Assembly: GCA_041394725.1 (NCBI GenBank)
Contig: JAWKHR010000022.1
Span: 41,488 to 105,487, forward strand
Length of the DNA: 64,000 nt
Direction: 5' to 3'
Source of the DNA: JAWKHR01 sp041394725
GTDB taxonomy: Bacteria; Acidobacteriota; Vicinamibacteria; Vicinamibacterales; SCN-69-37
Part shown: one piece after another, positions 55,808-64,000 of the stretch
Position numbering within the stretch: the first letter of the stretch is position 1
Layout: every line of letters starts with the position of its first letter
Notes under the pieces: generated by a model
Databases searched by the model: none
What the model saw: the letters and a program-made list of their open reading frames with translations, nothing else
Told to the model about the DNA's origin: nothing
Program-made: the position numbers and the translations under genes

Positions 55808-56422
55808 ATGACCGACTCCCGACGCACCATTGCCATCGGCGTCACCGGCGCGAGCGGCGCGCTCTATGCCGTGCGCACGATCGCGGCTCTCCTCGAGCTC
55901 GGCTGCCACCTGGAGATCGTCTTTTCCGAGTACGGGCGCCGGCTGCTGATGGACGAGCTGGGACCCGAGGCGAAGGTCGATCGGCTGGGCGAGATCCTCA
56001 CCGGGAAGTACGGCCCGGCCGTCGGGCGGGGCAGTTTCGAGGTCCACAGCAACCGCGACCAGGGCGCGGCGCTCGCGAGCGGCAGCCACCGGGCCGACGC
56101 CATGGTCATCGTGCCGTGCTCGATGAAGACGCTCGCCGGCGTCGCCCACGGCCTGTCGCGCAGCCTCATCGAGCGCGCCGCCGACGTGATGCTCAAGGAA
56201 CACCGCCGCCTGGTGCTCGTGCCGCGCGAGACGCCGATGAGCCTGCCGGCGCTCCGCAACATGGTCGCCTGCGCCGAGGCGGGCGCCGTCATCCTCCCGG
56301 CCATGCCGGCCTTCTACCAGAAGCCGGAGTCGATCGACGACCTGGCGGCGTTCCTCGCCGGCAAGATCCTCAACGCGCTCGGCTTCGAGCAGCAGCTGTT
56401 CCCCCCCTGGAAGGGCGAGTGA
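55808..56422 (+). CDS. ubiX: Flavin prenyltransferase UbiX
   Basis: A 204-residue enzyme that makes prenylated FMN for UbiD decarboxylases. The flavin-binding start is IAIGVTGASGALYAVRTIAA, followed by VHSNRDQGAALASGSHRADA, MVIVPCSMKTLAGVAHGLS and the C-terminal LVPRETPMSLPALRNMVACA. It is one of the few obligate partners of the UbiD-type protein at 48234, which supports the menaquinone decarboxylation model. The stop overlaps the methyltransferase start by GTGA. Confidence 0.95.
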   Translation: MTDSRRTIAIGVTGASGALYAVRTIAALLELGCHLEIVFSEYGRRLLMDELGPEAKVDRLGEILTGKYGPAVGRGSFEVHSNRDQGAALASGSHRADAMVIVPCSMKTLAGVAHGLSRSLIERAADVMLKEHRRLVLVPRETPMSLPALRNMVACAEAGAVILPAMPAFYQKPESIDDLAAFLAGKILNALGFEQQLFPPWKGE

Positions 56423-57144
56423 CGGTCTCGACCTCGAAGGAGCCCGCGCGCATCGCGGGCATGTTCGACGCGATCGCCCGGCGCTACGACACGCTGAACC
56501 ACCTGCTGAGCGCCGGCTTCGACCGCCGCTGGCGCGCGCGCGCCGTGCGCGAACTGCGCCTCACGGGCCGGGAGCGCGTCCTCGACGTCTGCACCGGCAC
56601 CGCCGACCTCGCGATCGAGGCCGCCACCAGCCGCAGCGGCGCGGCCGCCGACGTCGTCGGCGTGGACTTCGCGGGCGAGATGCTGCGCCTCGGCCTCGGC
56701 AAGGTCCGCCGCGCCGGCCTGGCCTCGCGCGTGCACCTGGCCCGCGGCGACGCGATGGCGCTGCCGGTGCCCGACGCCGCGTTCGACGCGGCGATGGTCG
56801 CCTTCGGCATCCGCAACGTGCAGGACCCGGCGGCCGGGTGCCGCGAGTTCTTCCGGGTCCTGCGGCCGGGCGGGACGCTGGCCATCCTGGAGTTCGGCGA
56901 ACCCCGCGTGCCGGGCCTCGCGACGCTCTATCGCTGGTATTTCAAGTACCTGCTGCCGCTCGTCGGCCGGTTCGTCTCGCGCCACGGCGAGGCCTACGCC
57001 TACCTGCCCGCCTCGGTGGCGCAGTTTCCGCCGCCGCCGACGTTCGCGGCCCTGCTGGGCGACATCGGATTTTCACAGGTCCGCTACGTCTCCCTGACGC
57101 TCGGGATCGTCTATCTCTACGTCGCGACGAAGCCGGCGCCCTGA
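56419..57144 (+). CDS. ubiE: Demethylmenaquinone methyltransferase
   Basis: A 241-residue class I SAM methyltransferase that performs the last step of menaquinone synthesis. Motifs are FDAIARRYDTLNHLLSAGFD, the SAM site VLDVCTGTADLAIEAA, VAFGIRNVQDPAAGCREFFR and LAILEFGEPRVPGLATLYRW. The C-terminus (YLPASVAQFPPPPTFAALLG) is typical of UbiE/MenG. Start GTG 56419 overlaps the ubiX stop. It ends the menaquinone cluster; a separate promoter probably drives the next gene. Confidence 0.94.
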   Translation: MTVSTSKEPARIAGMFDAIARRYDTLNHLLSAGFDRRWRARAVRELRLTGRERVLDVCTGTADLAIEAATSRSGAAADVVGVDFAGEMLRLGLGKVRRAGLASRVHLARGDAMALPVPDAAFDAAMVAFGIRNVQDPAAGCREFFRVLRPGGTLAILEFGEPRVPGLATLYRWYFKYLLPLVGRFVSRHGEAYAYLPASVAQFPPPPTFAALLGDIGFSQVRYVSLTLGIVYLYVATKPAP

Positions 57145-57201
57145 CGTCCCGGGGCGGAACACGGCGGGTTGGGACAGGTATACTGATTCTGTAACCCGCT
57201 G

Positions 57202-58116
57202 ATGTATCTGGACTTCGAGGATCATCGCCCCGAGACGCCGCGCGTGCCGTCGGTCATCTCGATCCGGACCGCGATCGAGGTGTCGCTCGGCCTGCACCTG
57301 CTGTTCCTCCTGGCGCTGGTGTTCTTCCCGTCGCGCTTCCTCGAGGGGCCGGTGGAGGCCGCGACGGTGGTCCCGAAGCCCGAACCGACGCGGTTCGTCT
57401 TCATGCGCCCGCCCGCCGAGCAGCCGCGCACGCCGCCGCCGGACGCGGTGGCGTCGGACCTCGATCGGCGGGCGATGACGATCGAGCGGCCGCCCGATCC
57501 GGTCAACCGCGATCCGCGGTCGCTCGGCAACACCCCGGACAAGGTGGTCGGCGCGCCCGACGAGGCGATTCCGGCCGGGCCGGAGAACAACGCGCCGCCG
57601 GCACCGTCGAAGCCGACGCCGCCGGCGCCGGATCCGGCGACCGGACTCGGCCTGCCGATCGAGACGCCGCCGCCCTCGCCGCCGTCCCCGCCGACCGGCG
57701 GGCGGCTGGGCCAGTCGCTCCGAGACCTGCAGCGGTACCTCAAGGACGAGAACCTGGCGAACCCGCAGGGCGGCTTCGCCGAGCAGGGGCCCGACATCCA
57801 GTTCGACTCCAAGGGCGTCGAGTTCGGGCCGTGGCTGCGCCGGTTCGTCGCGCAGGTGAAGTCCAACTGGTACGTGCCGCAGGCGGCGCAGGTCATGGGC
57901 GATCGCCGTGTCGTGATCCAGTTCTTCGTGCACAAGAACGGCGCGATCACCGACGTGAAGGTCGTGGCCGAGTCCGACGTCGACGGCTTCAACCTGTCGT
58001 CCTTCAACGCGATCAAGCTGTCGAATCCGACGCTGCCGCTGCCGGCCGAGTACCCGGACGACAAGGCGTTCTTCACGGTCATCTTCAACTACTACAACCG
58101 CGACGACCGCGAGTGA
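57202..58116 (+). CDS. TonB/TolA-like energy-transducer protein
   Basis: A 304-residue bitopic protein. One membrane helix (about residues 27-47, EVSLGLHLLFLLALVFFPS) is followed by a long Pro-rich periplasmic span (50-170) and a C-terminal TonB/TolA-type domain (about 210-295, RRFVAQVKSNWYVPQAAQVM and VVIQFFVHKNGAITDVKVV). Such proteins couple the inner-membrane proton motive force to outer-membrane receptors; ExbBD/TolQR are not in the window. A TATACT hexamer (57179-57184) may be its -10 box. It is coupled by GTGA to miaA. Confidence 0.85.
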   Translation: MYLDFEDHRPETPRVPSVISIRTAIEVSLGLHLLFLLALVFFPSRFLEGPVEAATVVPKPEPTRFVFMRPPAEQPRTPPPDAVASDLDRRAMTIERPPDPVNRDPRSLGNTPDKVVGAPDEAIPAGPENNAPPAPSKPTPPAPDPATGLGLPIETPPPSPPSPPTGGRLGQSLRDLQRYLKDENLANPQGGFAEQGPDIQFDSKGVEFGPWLRRFVAQVKSNWYVPQAAQVMGDRRVVIQFFVHKNGAITDVKVVAESDVDGFNLSSFNAIKLSNPTLPLPAEYPDDKAFFTVIFNYYNRDDRE

Positions 58117-59072
58117 GCGACGCCGCCGTGCGAATCGTGGGCGTGGTCGGGCCGACGGCGACGGGGAAGAGTCACCTCGCGCTGGCCCTCGCCGAGCGGT
58201 TCGACGGCGAGATCGTCGCCTGCGATTCCACGGCGGTCTATCGCGGGCTCGACATCGGCACGGACAAGGTGCCGGTGACGGACCAGCGCGGGATTCCGCA
58301 CCACCTGGTGGACCTGGTCCCGCCGACGGAGGTCTACTCGGCGGCGCGGTGGGCGCAGGACGCCGCGCGCACGATCCGCGCGATCGCGGACCGCGGCCGG
58401 CTGCCGGTCGTCGCCGGCGGCACGGGATTCTACTTCCGGGCGCTGACGCGCGGCCTCTTCCCGGGCCCGGGACGCGACGACGCGCTGCGCGCGCGGCTGG
58501 ACCGGGTGGCCGGGCGACGCGGCGTCGAGGCCCTGCACCGCTGGCTGGCCCGGGTGGATCCGCCCTCGGCCCTGCGGATTCAGCCACGGGACCAGAAGCG
58601 GCTGGTCCGCGCGCTCGAGGTGTACCTGCTGACGGCGCGCCCGCTCAGCGCGCACTTCGCCGAGACGGCCGCACCGCTGCCCGGCCTCGAGGTGTGCGCC
58701 GTGGGCCTGACGCTGCCCCGCGAGGCGCTGCGGGATCGCGTCGCCAGACGGGTCGACGCGCAGCTCGCGCGCGGCGTCGTCGACGAGGTCCGGGAGCTCA
58801 TGGACGCCGGGGTGCCCGCCAGCGCCCACGCCTTCAGTGGCCTCGTCTACCGCCAGGTCCTCGAGCATCTGCGCGGCGACCGCGATCTGGCGGCGACGCG
58901 CGAGCTCATCATCCGCGAGAACATGCGCTATGCGCGGCGGCAGGCGCTCTGGTTCCGGAAGGAGCCGGGGATCCGGTGGTTCGAGGGCGCGGGCGAGTCG
59001 CCCGCGATCGTCGGGGCGGCCCTGGCGCACGTCGAGGCCGCGATTTCGCGGCGCGTCCCGGAATCCGGATAA
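58113..59072 (+). CDS. miaA: tRNA dimethylallyltransferase MiaA
   Basis: A 319-residue enzyme that prenylates A37 of tRNAs reading UNN codons. The P-loop is GPTATGKS (13-20). IVACDSTAVYRGLDIGTDKV stands where most MiaA proteins have DSMQVYRGMDIGTAK, so two residues differ in an otherwise conserved site. Later motifs PVVAGGTGFYFRALTRGLF and the tRNA-binding RRQALWFRKEPGIRWF are present. Start GTG 58113 overlaps the TonB-like stop. deoB follows 16 bases downstream. Confidence 0.93.
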   Translation: MSDAAVRIVGVVGPTATGKSHLALALAERFDGEIVACDSTAVYRGLDIGTDKVPVTDQRGIPHHLVDLVPPTEVYSAARWAQDAARTIRAIADRGRLPVVAGGTGFYFRALTRGLFPGPGRDDALRARLDRVAGRRGVEALHRWLARVDPPSALRIQPRDQKRLVRALEVYLLTARPLSAHFAETAAPLPGLEVCAVGLTLPREALRDRVARRVDAQLARGVVDEVRELMDAGVPASAHAFSGLVYRQVLEHLRGDRDLAATRELIIRENMRYARRQALWFRKEPGIRWFEGAGESPAIVGAALAHVEAAISRRVPESG

Positions 59073-59088
59073 TAGGACGGTCGTGCCC

Positions 59089-60246
59089 ATGCGCGTCGTG
59101 CTCATCGTCATGGACTCGGTCGGCATCGGCGCGCTGCCCGACGCGGCGGCGTACGGCGATGCCGGCAGCAACACCGTCGGCAACATCGCGCGGCAGGTCC
59201 CGCTCCGGGTGCCCACGCTTCGCGCGATGGGCCTGGCGGGGCTGGTCGACATCGGCGGCGATCTCGTGCCGCCGGCCGGCGCTGCGGGCCGGATGGCCGA
59301 GGCCTCGGCCGGCAAGGACTCGGTGACGGGCCACTGGGAGCTGGCCGGCATCGTGCTCGAGCGGCCGTTCCCGACGTTTCCGACGGGGTTTCCCGACTAT
59401 CTCATCCGCGAGTTCGAGCGGCGCATCGGCCGGCCCGTGCTGGGCAACGTCGCGGCCTCCGGCACCGCGATCATCGAGGAGCTCGGCGCCGAGCACATGG
59501 CGACGGGCGCGCCGATCGTCTACACGTCGGCCGACAGCGTGTTCCAGATCGCCGCGCACGAGTCGGTGATCCCGGTGGACGAGCTCTACCGGATCTGCGA
59601 CATCGCCTTCGAGATGGCCGCGCTGGGGTTCGGCGTGGGCCGCGTCATCGCGCGCCCGTTCGTCGGCGAGCCCGGCCACTTCCAGCGGACCGCGAACCGT
59701 CGCGACTTCGCCCTGGAGCCGCCGGGCCTCACCCTGCTCGACCACCTGAAGACGTTCGATCACACCGTGGTGGCGATCGGGAAGATCGAGGACCTGTTCG
59801 CGAAGCGCGGCATGACGCGCGCGATCCACACCACGTCGGACGCGCACGGCCTGGACGTCCTCGAGGCGGAGCTGGCGCGGACGCCAGACGGTCTGTTGAT
59901 GGTCAACCTCGTGGACTTCGACACCCTCTACGGCCACCGGAACGACGTCGCCGGCTACGCCGCGAATCTCGAGCGGTTCGACGATCGGCTGGCCGGCCTG
60001 CTGCCGCGGCTCGGCGGTGACGACCTCCTGGTCGTGACCGCGGACCACGGCAACGACCCGACCACGCCCTCGACCGACCATTCACGCGAGTACGTGCCGT
60101 TGCTCGTCACGGGCGGCCGTGTCCGTCCGGGCACCGACCTCGGCACGCGGCCGACGTTCGCGGACCTCGGGCAGACGCTGGCCGAGGCGTTCGACGTGCC
60201 CGCGCTCGACCACGGCACGAGCTTCCTCCGGGAGATCCTGCGCTAG
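59089..60246 (+). CDS. deoB: Phosphopentomutase
   Basis: A 385-residue alkaline-phosphatase-fold mutase that interconverts (deoxy)ribose 1- and 5-phosphates in nucleoside salvage. The metal-binding N-terminus is VVLIVMDSVGIGALPDA, followed by KDSVTGHWELAGI, SADSVFQIAAHE, ANRRDFALEPP and the C-terminal VVTADHGNDPTTPSTDHSRE, which bind two metal ions. It probably works with the MTA phosphorylase/PfkB pair at 24929 in salvage. The ATG is 59089; GTG 59083 is also in frame. Confidence 0.93.
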   Translation: MRVVLIVMDSVGIGALPDAAAYGDAGSNTVGNIARQVPLRVPTLRAMGLAGLVDIGGDLVPPAGAAGRMAEASAGKDSVTGHWELAGIVLERPFPTFPTGFPDYLIREFERRIGRPVLGNVAASGTAIIEELGAEHMATGAPIVYTSADSVFQIAAHESVIPVDELYRICDIAFEMAALGFGVGRVIARPFVGEPGHFQRTANRRDFALEPPGLTLLDHLKTFDHTVVAIGKIEDLFAKRGMTRAIHTTSDAHGLDVLEAELARTPDGLLMVNLVDFDTLYGHRNDVAGYAANLERFDDRLAGLLPRLGGDDLLVVTADHGNDPTTPSTDHSREYVPLLVTGGRVRPGTDLGTRPTFADLGQTLAEAFDVPALDHGTSFLREILR

Positions 60247-60263
60247 ACTGGACCGTTCACGGC

Positions 60264-61301
60264 ATGGCATCCATCCGGGAAGAGCTCGAGGCTCGGGAAC
60301 GCGAATACCTGGCGCCGGCGGCGCAGAAGGCGGCCGACAGCCGCGGCCGGCTGCGGCCCGAGCCGGACGATCCCATCCGGCCGATCTTCCAGCGCGACCG
60401 CGACCGGGTCATCCACTGCAAGGCCTTCCGGCGCCTCAAGCACAAGACCCAGGTCTTCTTCGCGCCGACCGGCGACCACTACCGTACCCGGCTGACGCAC
60501 ACGCTCGAGGTCTCGCAGATCGCGCGCAGTATCGCGAAGGTGCTCCGCCTGCACGAGGAACTGACCGAGGCCATCGCGCTCGGGCACGACCTCGGGCACC
60601 CGCCGTTCGGGCACGCGGGAGAGCGCGTGATCGACCGGCTCGTGCCCGGCGGCTTCTCGCACTACGAGCAGAGCCTCCGCATCGTCGACGTGCTCGAGAA
60701 CGGCCGCCGCGGCCTGAACCTCTCGTGGGAGGTCCGCGACGGCATCGCGCGGCACTCGAAGGGGAAGCACGGTCTGCCCGTCGGCGCGCCCCCCGAACAT
60801 CGCGCCAGCACGATCGAGGGCCAGATTGCCCGCGTGGCCGACATCATCGCCTACGTGAACCACGACATCGACGACGCGGTGCGGGCCGGCATCCTCGGCC
60901 ACGACACGCTGCCCCGCGGGCCGGTCGAGCTGCTCGGCCGGACCTCGTCGCAGCGCATCAACACGATGGTGACCGACGTCGTGCTCCGGACGATCGAGGG
61001 CGGGCTCGGCGAGGTCCGGATGAGCGACGCGATTCTCCAGGCGACGCTCGACCTGCGCAGCTTCCTCTTCGACGCCGTCTACGAGAATCCACGAGCGACC
61101 GCCGAATTCGAGAAGGCCGAGGGCATCCTGGGCGGCCTGTGGGAGAAGCTTCGCGCCAGGCCCGAGCCCTACCTCGACCGCGAGACCATGGAGACCGAGG
61201 GGCTCGACGCCGCCGCCAGGGACTTCGTGGCCGGCATGACCGACCGCTACGCCGTCGCCCTGTTCGAGGAACTGTTCGTGCCGCGCTCGTGGAGCGTGTG
61301 A
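60264..61301 (+). CDS. dgt: Deoxyguanosinetriphosphate triphosphohydrolase-like protein
   Basis: A 345-residue HD-domain dNTPase. The metal ligands are seen as YRTRLTHTLEVSQIARSIAK (H) and EAIALGHDLGHPPFGHAGER (HD...H). The start IREELEAREREYLAPAAQK and HCKAFRRLKHKTQVFFAPTG are typical of the dGTPase-like subfamily of many bacteria. It controls dNTP pools in the cytoplasm. The stop at 61299-61301 directly precedes a G-rich repeat arm. Confidence 0.9.
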   Translation: MASIREELEAREREYLAPAAQKAADSRGRLRPEPDDPIRPIFQRDRDRVIHCKAFRRLKHKTQVFFAPTGDHYRTRLTHTLEVSQIARSIAKVLRLHEELTEAIALGHDLGHPPFGHAGERVIDRLVPGGFSHYEQSLRIVDVLENGRRGLNLSWEVRDGIARHSKGKHGLPVGAPPEHRASTIEGQIARVADIIAYVNHDIDDAVRAGILGHDTLPRGPVELLGRTSSQRINTMVTDVVLRTIEGGLGEVRMSDAILQATLDLRSFLFDAVYENPRATAEFEKAEGILGGLWEKLRARPEPYLDRETMETEGLDAAARDFVAGMTDRYAVALFEELFVPRSWSV

Positions 61302-61720
61302 GGGCGTGGGGGACGTGGGGGACGTGGCGACTGTGGGGGCCGTGGGGAGGGCCCGAGGGCCATGGGGACGTGGGGCGACGGGAGACCTGGGGAAGGCGGA
61401 TCTCGCCAGAACCTGTTGAGGCGCGGAAGCCGCGGAGGAGCCATAACCCGGGCTACCCGCCCGGCGCGCCAAGCCCGAGGCGGCGACCAATCACCGGAAC
61501 GGCCCGAGTGGGATGACGGTGCTGACCGATGAGGGGCCGTTTCGCCGGCTTCGACGAGAAGGTCCTTGCCCCGTGCGCGCGTCCGCCGCTCTTCCCCTGA
61601 TCGCTCTCCCGACGGCCCCTGGCGCCCAACGTCCCCATGCCCCCGGGCCCTCCTCACGTGCCCCACGCCGCCTTCCCAACCTTCCCCAGGCCCTCCACGA
61701 CCCCCATGCCCCCAAAGAGT
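61302..61720 (+). repeat. Inverted pair of low-complexity G-rich/C-rich arms
   Basis: This 419-base stretch lies in the 464-base gap between the dGTPase and yceD genes. The left arm (61302-61400) is built of GGGGACGTGG-like units; the right arm (about 61620-61715) is its imperfect reverse complement. The best match pairs 61342-61379 with 61622-61657 at about 33 of 38 positions. The middle (61405-61600) has no supported gene; an open minus-strand frame lacks recognisable features. Candidate promoter bases for yceD lie at 61720-61765 but no clear box is seen. The layout mirrors the CAATC arrays at 8109-8899, though the unit sequence is unrelated. Confidence 0.7.
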
Positions 61721-61765
61721 GCTAGCATTAGGGGTTCGGCCCCAGACCGGGCCGTCCAGAAGACC

Positions 61766-62293
61766 ATGCAGCTCGACCTCAGCCGGTTCCGCGGGGATTC
61801 CGACCACCTCGATCGGACGTTCGATCCGTCCTCGTTCGACCTGTCCGGCGACGAGTTCGCCCTGCTGGCGCCCGTGCACCTGGTCGCCGACCTGCGCAAG
61901 GACGGCCGCAAGTTCAGGCTCCAGGGGCGCGTCACGACGACGCTCGAGTGCGCGTGCAGCCGGTGCCTCGAGCCGTTTCCGGTGCTGGTGGACGCGTCCC
62001 CGGACCTGCTGTTCCTGCCGGCGACCGACAACGCGGACGGCACCGGCGAGGAGCGCGAGGTCCGGGAGGACGACCTCGGTGTGTCGTACTACCGCCACGA
62101 CACGCTCGATCTCGGGGAGGTCCTGCGCGAGCAGTTCTACCTGGCGCTGCCGATGAAGCCGCTCTGCCGGGAGGACTGCCAGGGGCTGTGTCCGGTGTGC
62201 GGGATCAACCGCAACCGTGAGACCTGCACGTGCCAGACGACCTGGGTGGATCCGAGGATGGACGCCCTCAGGAAACTGCGCGGCGACGACTGA
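61766..62293 (+). CDS. yceD: DUF177/YceD-family protein
   Basis: A 175-residue protein of the YceD/DUF177 family, commonly found upstream of rpmF and connected with 23S rRNA accumulation. Cys pairs are visible as LECACSRCLEPF and LCREDCQGLCPVCGIN followed by CTCQ, so a zinc site is likely. The acidic middle stretch EEREVREDDLGVSYYRHDTL is typical. ATG 61766 begins MQLDLSRFRG; a longer in-frame reading to 61637 is made of repeat-derived Pro/His residues and is rejected. rpmF follows after 21 bases. Confidence 0.88.
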   Translation: MQLDLSRFRGDSDHLDRTFDPSSFDLSGDEFALLAPVHLVADLRKDGRKFRLQGRVTTTLECACSRCLEPFPVLVDASPDLLFLPATDNADGTGEEREVREDDLGVSYYRHDTLDLGEVLREQFYLALPMKPLCREDCQGLCPVCGINRNRETCTCQTTWVDPRMDALRKLRGDD

Positions 62294-62314
62294 GCGCCGC
62301 GCCGAAGGACGATC

Positions 62315-62497
62315 ATGCCGAATCCGAAACGACGCCACTCGAAGACGCGCACGGCCAAGCGCCGGACGCACGACACGCTCAAGCCCATCGGCACGGGGGA
62401 GTGCCCGCAGTGCCATGAGCTGAAGCCCCCGCACCAGGTCTGTCCCAACTGCGGCTACTACCGCGGGCGCCAGGTGCGCGCGGTCGACGAAGACTGA
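62315..62497 (+). CDS. rpmF: Ribosomal protein L32
   Basis: A 60-residue large-subunit protein. The basic N-terminus MPNPKRRHSKTRTAKRRTHD is the family hallmark, and a zinc ribbon is formed by C30, C33, C43 and C46 (ECPQC and VCPNCGYYRGR). The Cys4 form indicates the zinc-dependent paralogue type. It sits in the conserved yceD-rpmF-plsX order, 14 bases before plsX. Confidence 0.97.
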   Translation: MPNPKRRHSKTRTAKRRTHDTLKPIGTGECPQCHELKPPHQVCPNCGYYRGRQVRAVDED

Positions 62498-62511
62498 GCG
62501 GGGCGAACTGC

Positions 62512-63555
62512 ATGGGTGAGGGGCGATCGCCGGTGGCTACCCCCATCACCGTCGCGGTGGATGCCATGGGCGGCGACCGGGCGCCGGCCGCGGTCGTGGC
62601 CGGCGCGGTCGCGGCCGCCCGGGGACGCGACCTGCGCGTCGTGCTCGTCGGCCCCGAGACCGCCATCCGCGAGGAACTGGCCCAGCACCGGGCCGACGAC
62701 CTGCCGATCACGCTGCTCGACGCGCCCGACGTCGTCGCGATGGCCGAGGCGCCGCTGGCCGCGCTCCGCCGCAAGCGGCGCGCGTCGATTCGCGTCGCAG
62801 CCGACCTCGTCGCGCAGGGCGGGGCGCAGGCCGTCTTCACCGCCGGGCACACCGGCGCGGCGGTGCTCACGGCCCACGCCACGTTCGGCGTCCTGCCCGG
62901 CGTCGAGCGCCCCGCGCTCGCCGTCATCGTCCCGGCGCCCAGGGGCGCGGCCATCCTGCTCGACGCCGGCGCGAACGTGGACTGCCGGCCCGATCATCTC
63001 GAGCGCTTCGGCGTCATGGGCGCCGCCTACGCCACGGTGGCCCTCAACATCGACCGCCCGCGGGTCGGCCTGCTGTCGATCGGCGAGGAGGCCGGCAAGG
63101 GCAACGACCTCGTCCGCGAGGCCCACGGCCTGCTCGCGGCCGCTCCGGTGGACTTCATCGGCAACCTCGAGGCGCGGGACATGTTCGCCGGGCAGGCCGA
63201 CGTCATCGTCTGCGACGGCTTCACGGGGAACATCGCGCTCAAGGTCGGCGAGGGTCTGGTCGAGGCCGTCGAGCAGATGCTCCGCGAGGAACTCGGCGCA
63301 GAGGTCGTCTCGCAGGTCGGTGCGCTGCTGACGCGCCGGGCCTTCGCCAGGTTCAAGCAGCGCGTGGATGCGGCCGAGTACGGCGGGGCACCGCTGCTCG
63401 GAGTCGCCGGGCTCGTCGTGGTCGGCCACGGGCGGTCGACGCCCCACGCGGTGGAGACGGGCATCGCGCTGGCCGCGAGGCTGGCCGCCGGCGGCATGAT
63501 CGGCCGGCTGGGCCGGGCGCTCGAGCGCGGGTCAGGACGCCAGGCGGCAGGCTGA
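62512..63555 (+). CDS. plsX: Phosphate acyltransferase PlsX
   Basis: A 347-residue peripheral membrane enzyme that makes acyl-phosphate from acyl-ACP for phospholipid synthesis. Motifs are ITVAVDAMGGDRAPAAVVAG, ASIRVAADLVAQGGAQAVFT, AGHTGAAVLTAHATFGVLPG, LLSIGEEAGKGNDLVREAHG and VVVGHGRSTPHAVETGIALA. The ATG at 62512 and GTG at 62533 are both possible starts. The 3' end overlaps the minus-strand gene at 63532 by 24 bases, tail to tail. fabH or fabD does not follow in the window. Confidence 0.94.
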   Translation: MGEGRSPVATPITVAVDAMGGDRAPAAVVAGAVAAARGRDLRVVLVGPETAIREELAQHRADDLPITLLDAPDVVAMAEAPLAALRRKRRASIRVAADLVAQGGAQAVFTAGHTGAAVLTAHATFGVLPGVERPALAVIVPAPRGAAILLDAGANVDCRPDHLERFGVMGAAYATVALNIDRPRVGLLSIGEEAGKGNDLVREAHGLLAAAPVDFIGNLEARDMFAGQADVIVCDGFTGNIALKVGEGLVEAVEQMLREELGAEVVSQVGALLTRRAFARFKQRVDAAEYGGAPLLGVAGLVVVGHGRSTPHAVETGIALAARLAAGGMIGRLGRALERGSGRQAAG

Positions 63556-64000
63556 CAGGAGCAGCGGCAGCGGCACCAGGAACACCGCGAGCAGGGTCGC
63601 CGCCCTCCATGAGGGGGGTGGCGGGGCCTCCTGGACGTCAGGGCCCAGCCGGACTTCCGGGGGCGCGGGCGCATCCGCGGTGACCGCCAGGGCCGGGCCT
63701 GCGACCGACACAGGGACGGGCCGCGCCCATGGCATCTCCGCCGGCTCCTCGTCGTCTTCCGGCGCCGGATCCTCCGGATCGGGCCAGAGGCCCAGCAGCG
63801 GCGAGGCCGCCGCGTGGATTCGGTGGACGTCGGCGTCGCCGGGTCGCGCCCGCTCCTCGTGACAGAGGGCGAGCACCGCGGCCGGCCGGGTCTGGCCGGG
63901 CCGCGTGAGCGGCAGCAGCCAGAGGCCCGGATCGGTCCAGCAACTCTGCCGGCAGATCGCGGTCAGCCAGGCGTAGGGCTCCGCGATCGACTCGTGCCGC
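63532..64000 (-). CDS. Partial gene: unknown protein with C-terminal membrane helix
   Basis: The minus strand is open from the right window edge to a stop at 63532, giving 155 residues of C-terminus. The visible part has a Trp/Cys-containing stretch (ESIAEPYAWLTAICRQSCWT, then GLWLLPLTRPGQTRPA), a Pro/Glu-rich acidic linker (EDPAPEDDEEPAE) and a final hydrophobic helix (RAATLLAVFLVPLPLLLSAC). It looks like a tail-anchored or bitopic protein. The start lies outside the window. No family is recognised. Confidence 0.65.
   Translation of the reverse strand, partial: RHESIAEPYAWLTAICRQSCWTDPGLWLLPLTRPGQTRPAAVLALCHEERARPGDADVHRIHAAASPLLGLWPDPEDPAPEDDEEPAEMPWARPVPVSVAGPALAVTADAPAPPEVRLGPDVQEAPPPPSWRAATLLAVFLVPLPLLLSACRLAS

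Noticed and set aside
61637..61765. N-terminal extension of the YceD protein
   Set aside because: The extra residues are Pro/His-rich translation of the C-rich repeat arm; the family N-terminus begins at ATG 61766.

Overview
The window is GC-rich (roughly 70% by eye), densely coded bacterial chromosome. It carries an outer-membrane biogenesis set (BamA, Skp, FabZ-LpxA, LpxI, LolCD, Lnt), menaquinone synthesis by the futalosine route, an HspR-type dnaK operon, DUF6600/FecR-like and fulvocin C-related secreted proteins, and many ATGA/GTGA gene overlaps. This mix best fits an Acidobacteriota genome of the Vicinamibacteria type. That placement is inferred from gene content; no rRNA is present.

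Layout. 1-2386 (minus): argS (cut by the window edge) and mobA. 2390-8152 (plus): V4R-like protein, TPR lipidless secreted protein, SPOR protein, lnt and prfB with a programmed +1 frameshift. 8109-8899: a compact unit made of a four-helix-bundle (23S intervening-sequence type) gene between two inverted, AT-richer arrays of degenerate CAATC-type repeats. 8894-13611 (minus): class A PBP and a FecR/DUF6600 protein. 13753-19487: strong promoter, dnaK-dnaJ-hspR, a DnaC-like ATPase and hemW. 19632-20827: two paralogous secreted proteins separated by a strong terminator. 20841-24770: beta-barrel protein, acyl-CoA dehydrogenase, a MeaB/methylmalonyl-CoA epimerase fusion, metallo-hydrolase. 24778-28921: a solo CAATC array abutting an MTA phosphorylase gene, a PfkB kinase and a run of five small membrane proteins. 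28932-34104: enoyl-CoA hydratase, ribH, nusB, lysS, lolC/E, lolD. 34375-38243: fulvocin C-related protein, one-cysteine redoxin, hybrid histidine kinase. 38385-48208: clpC, bamA, lipoprotein, skp, fabZ-lpxA fusion, lpxI, oxidoreductase. 48234-57144: the menaquinone cluster (ubiD-type, degenerate mqnE-like, mqnA, dinB, cupin, mqnC, mqnX, mqnP, ubiX, ubiE). 57202-64000: tonB-like, miaA, deoB, dgt, a second inverted low-complexity pair, yceD-rpmF-plsX, and a partial minus-strand gene.

Most of the window is ordinary core metabolism and envelope assembly. The parts most worth a second look are the four-helix-bundle unit with its inverted repeat arrays and related solo copy, the MqnE-like protein that has lost its iron-sulfur cysteines, the DnaJ with HPG instead of HPD, the two gene fusions, and the Cys-rich fulvocin C-related locus.
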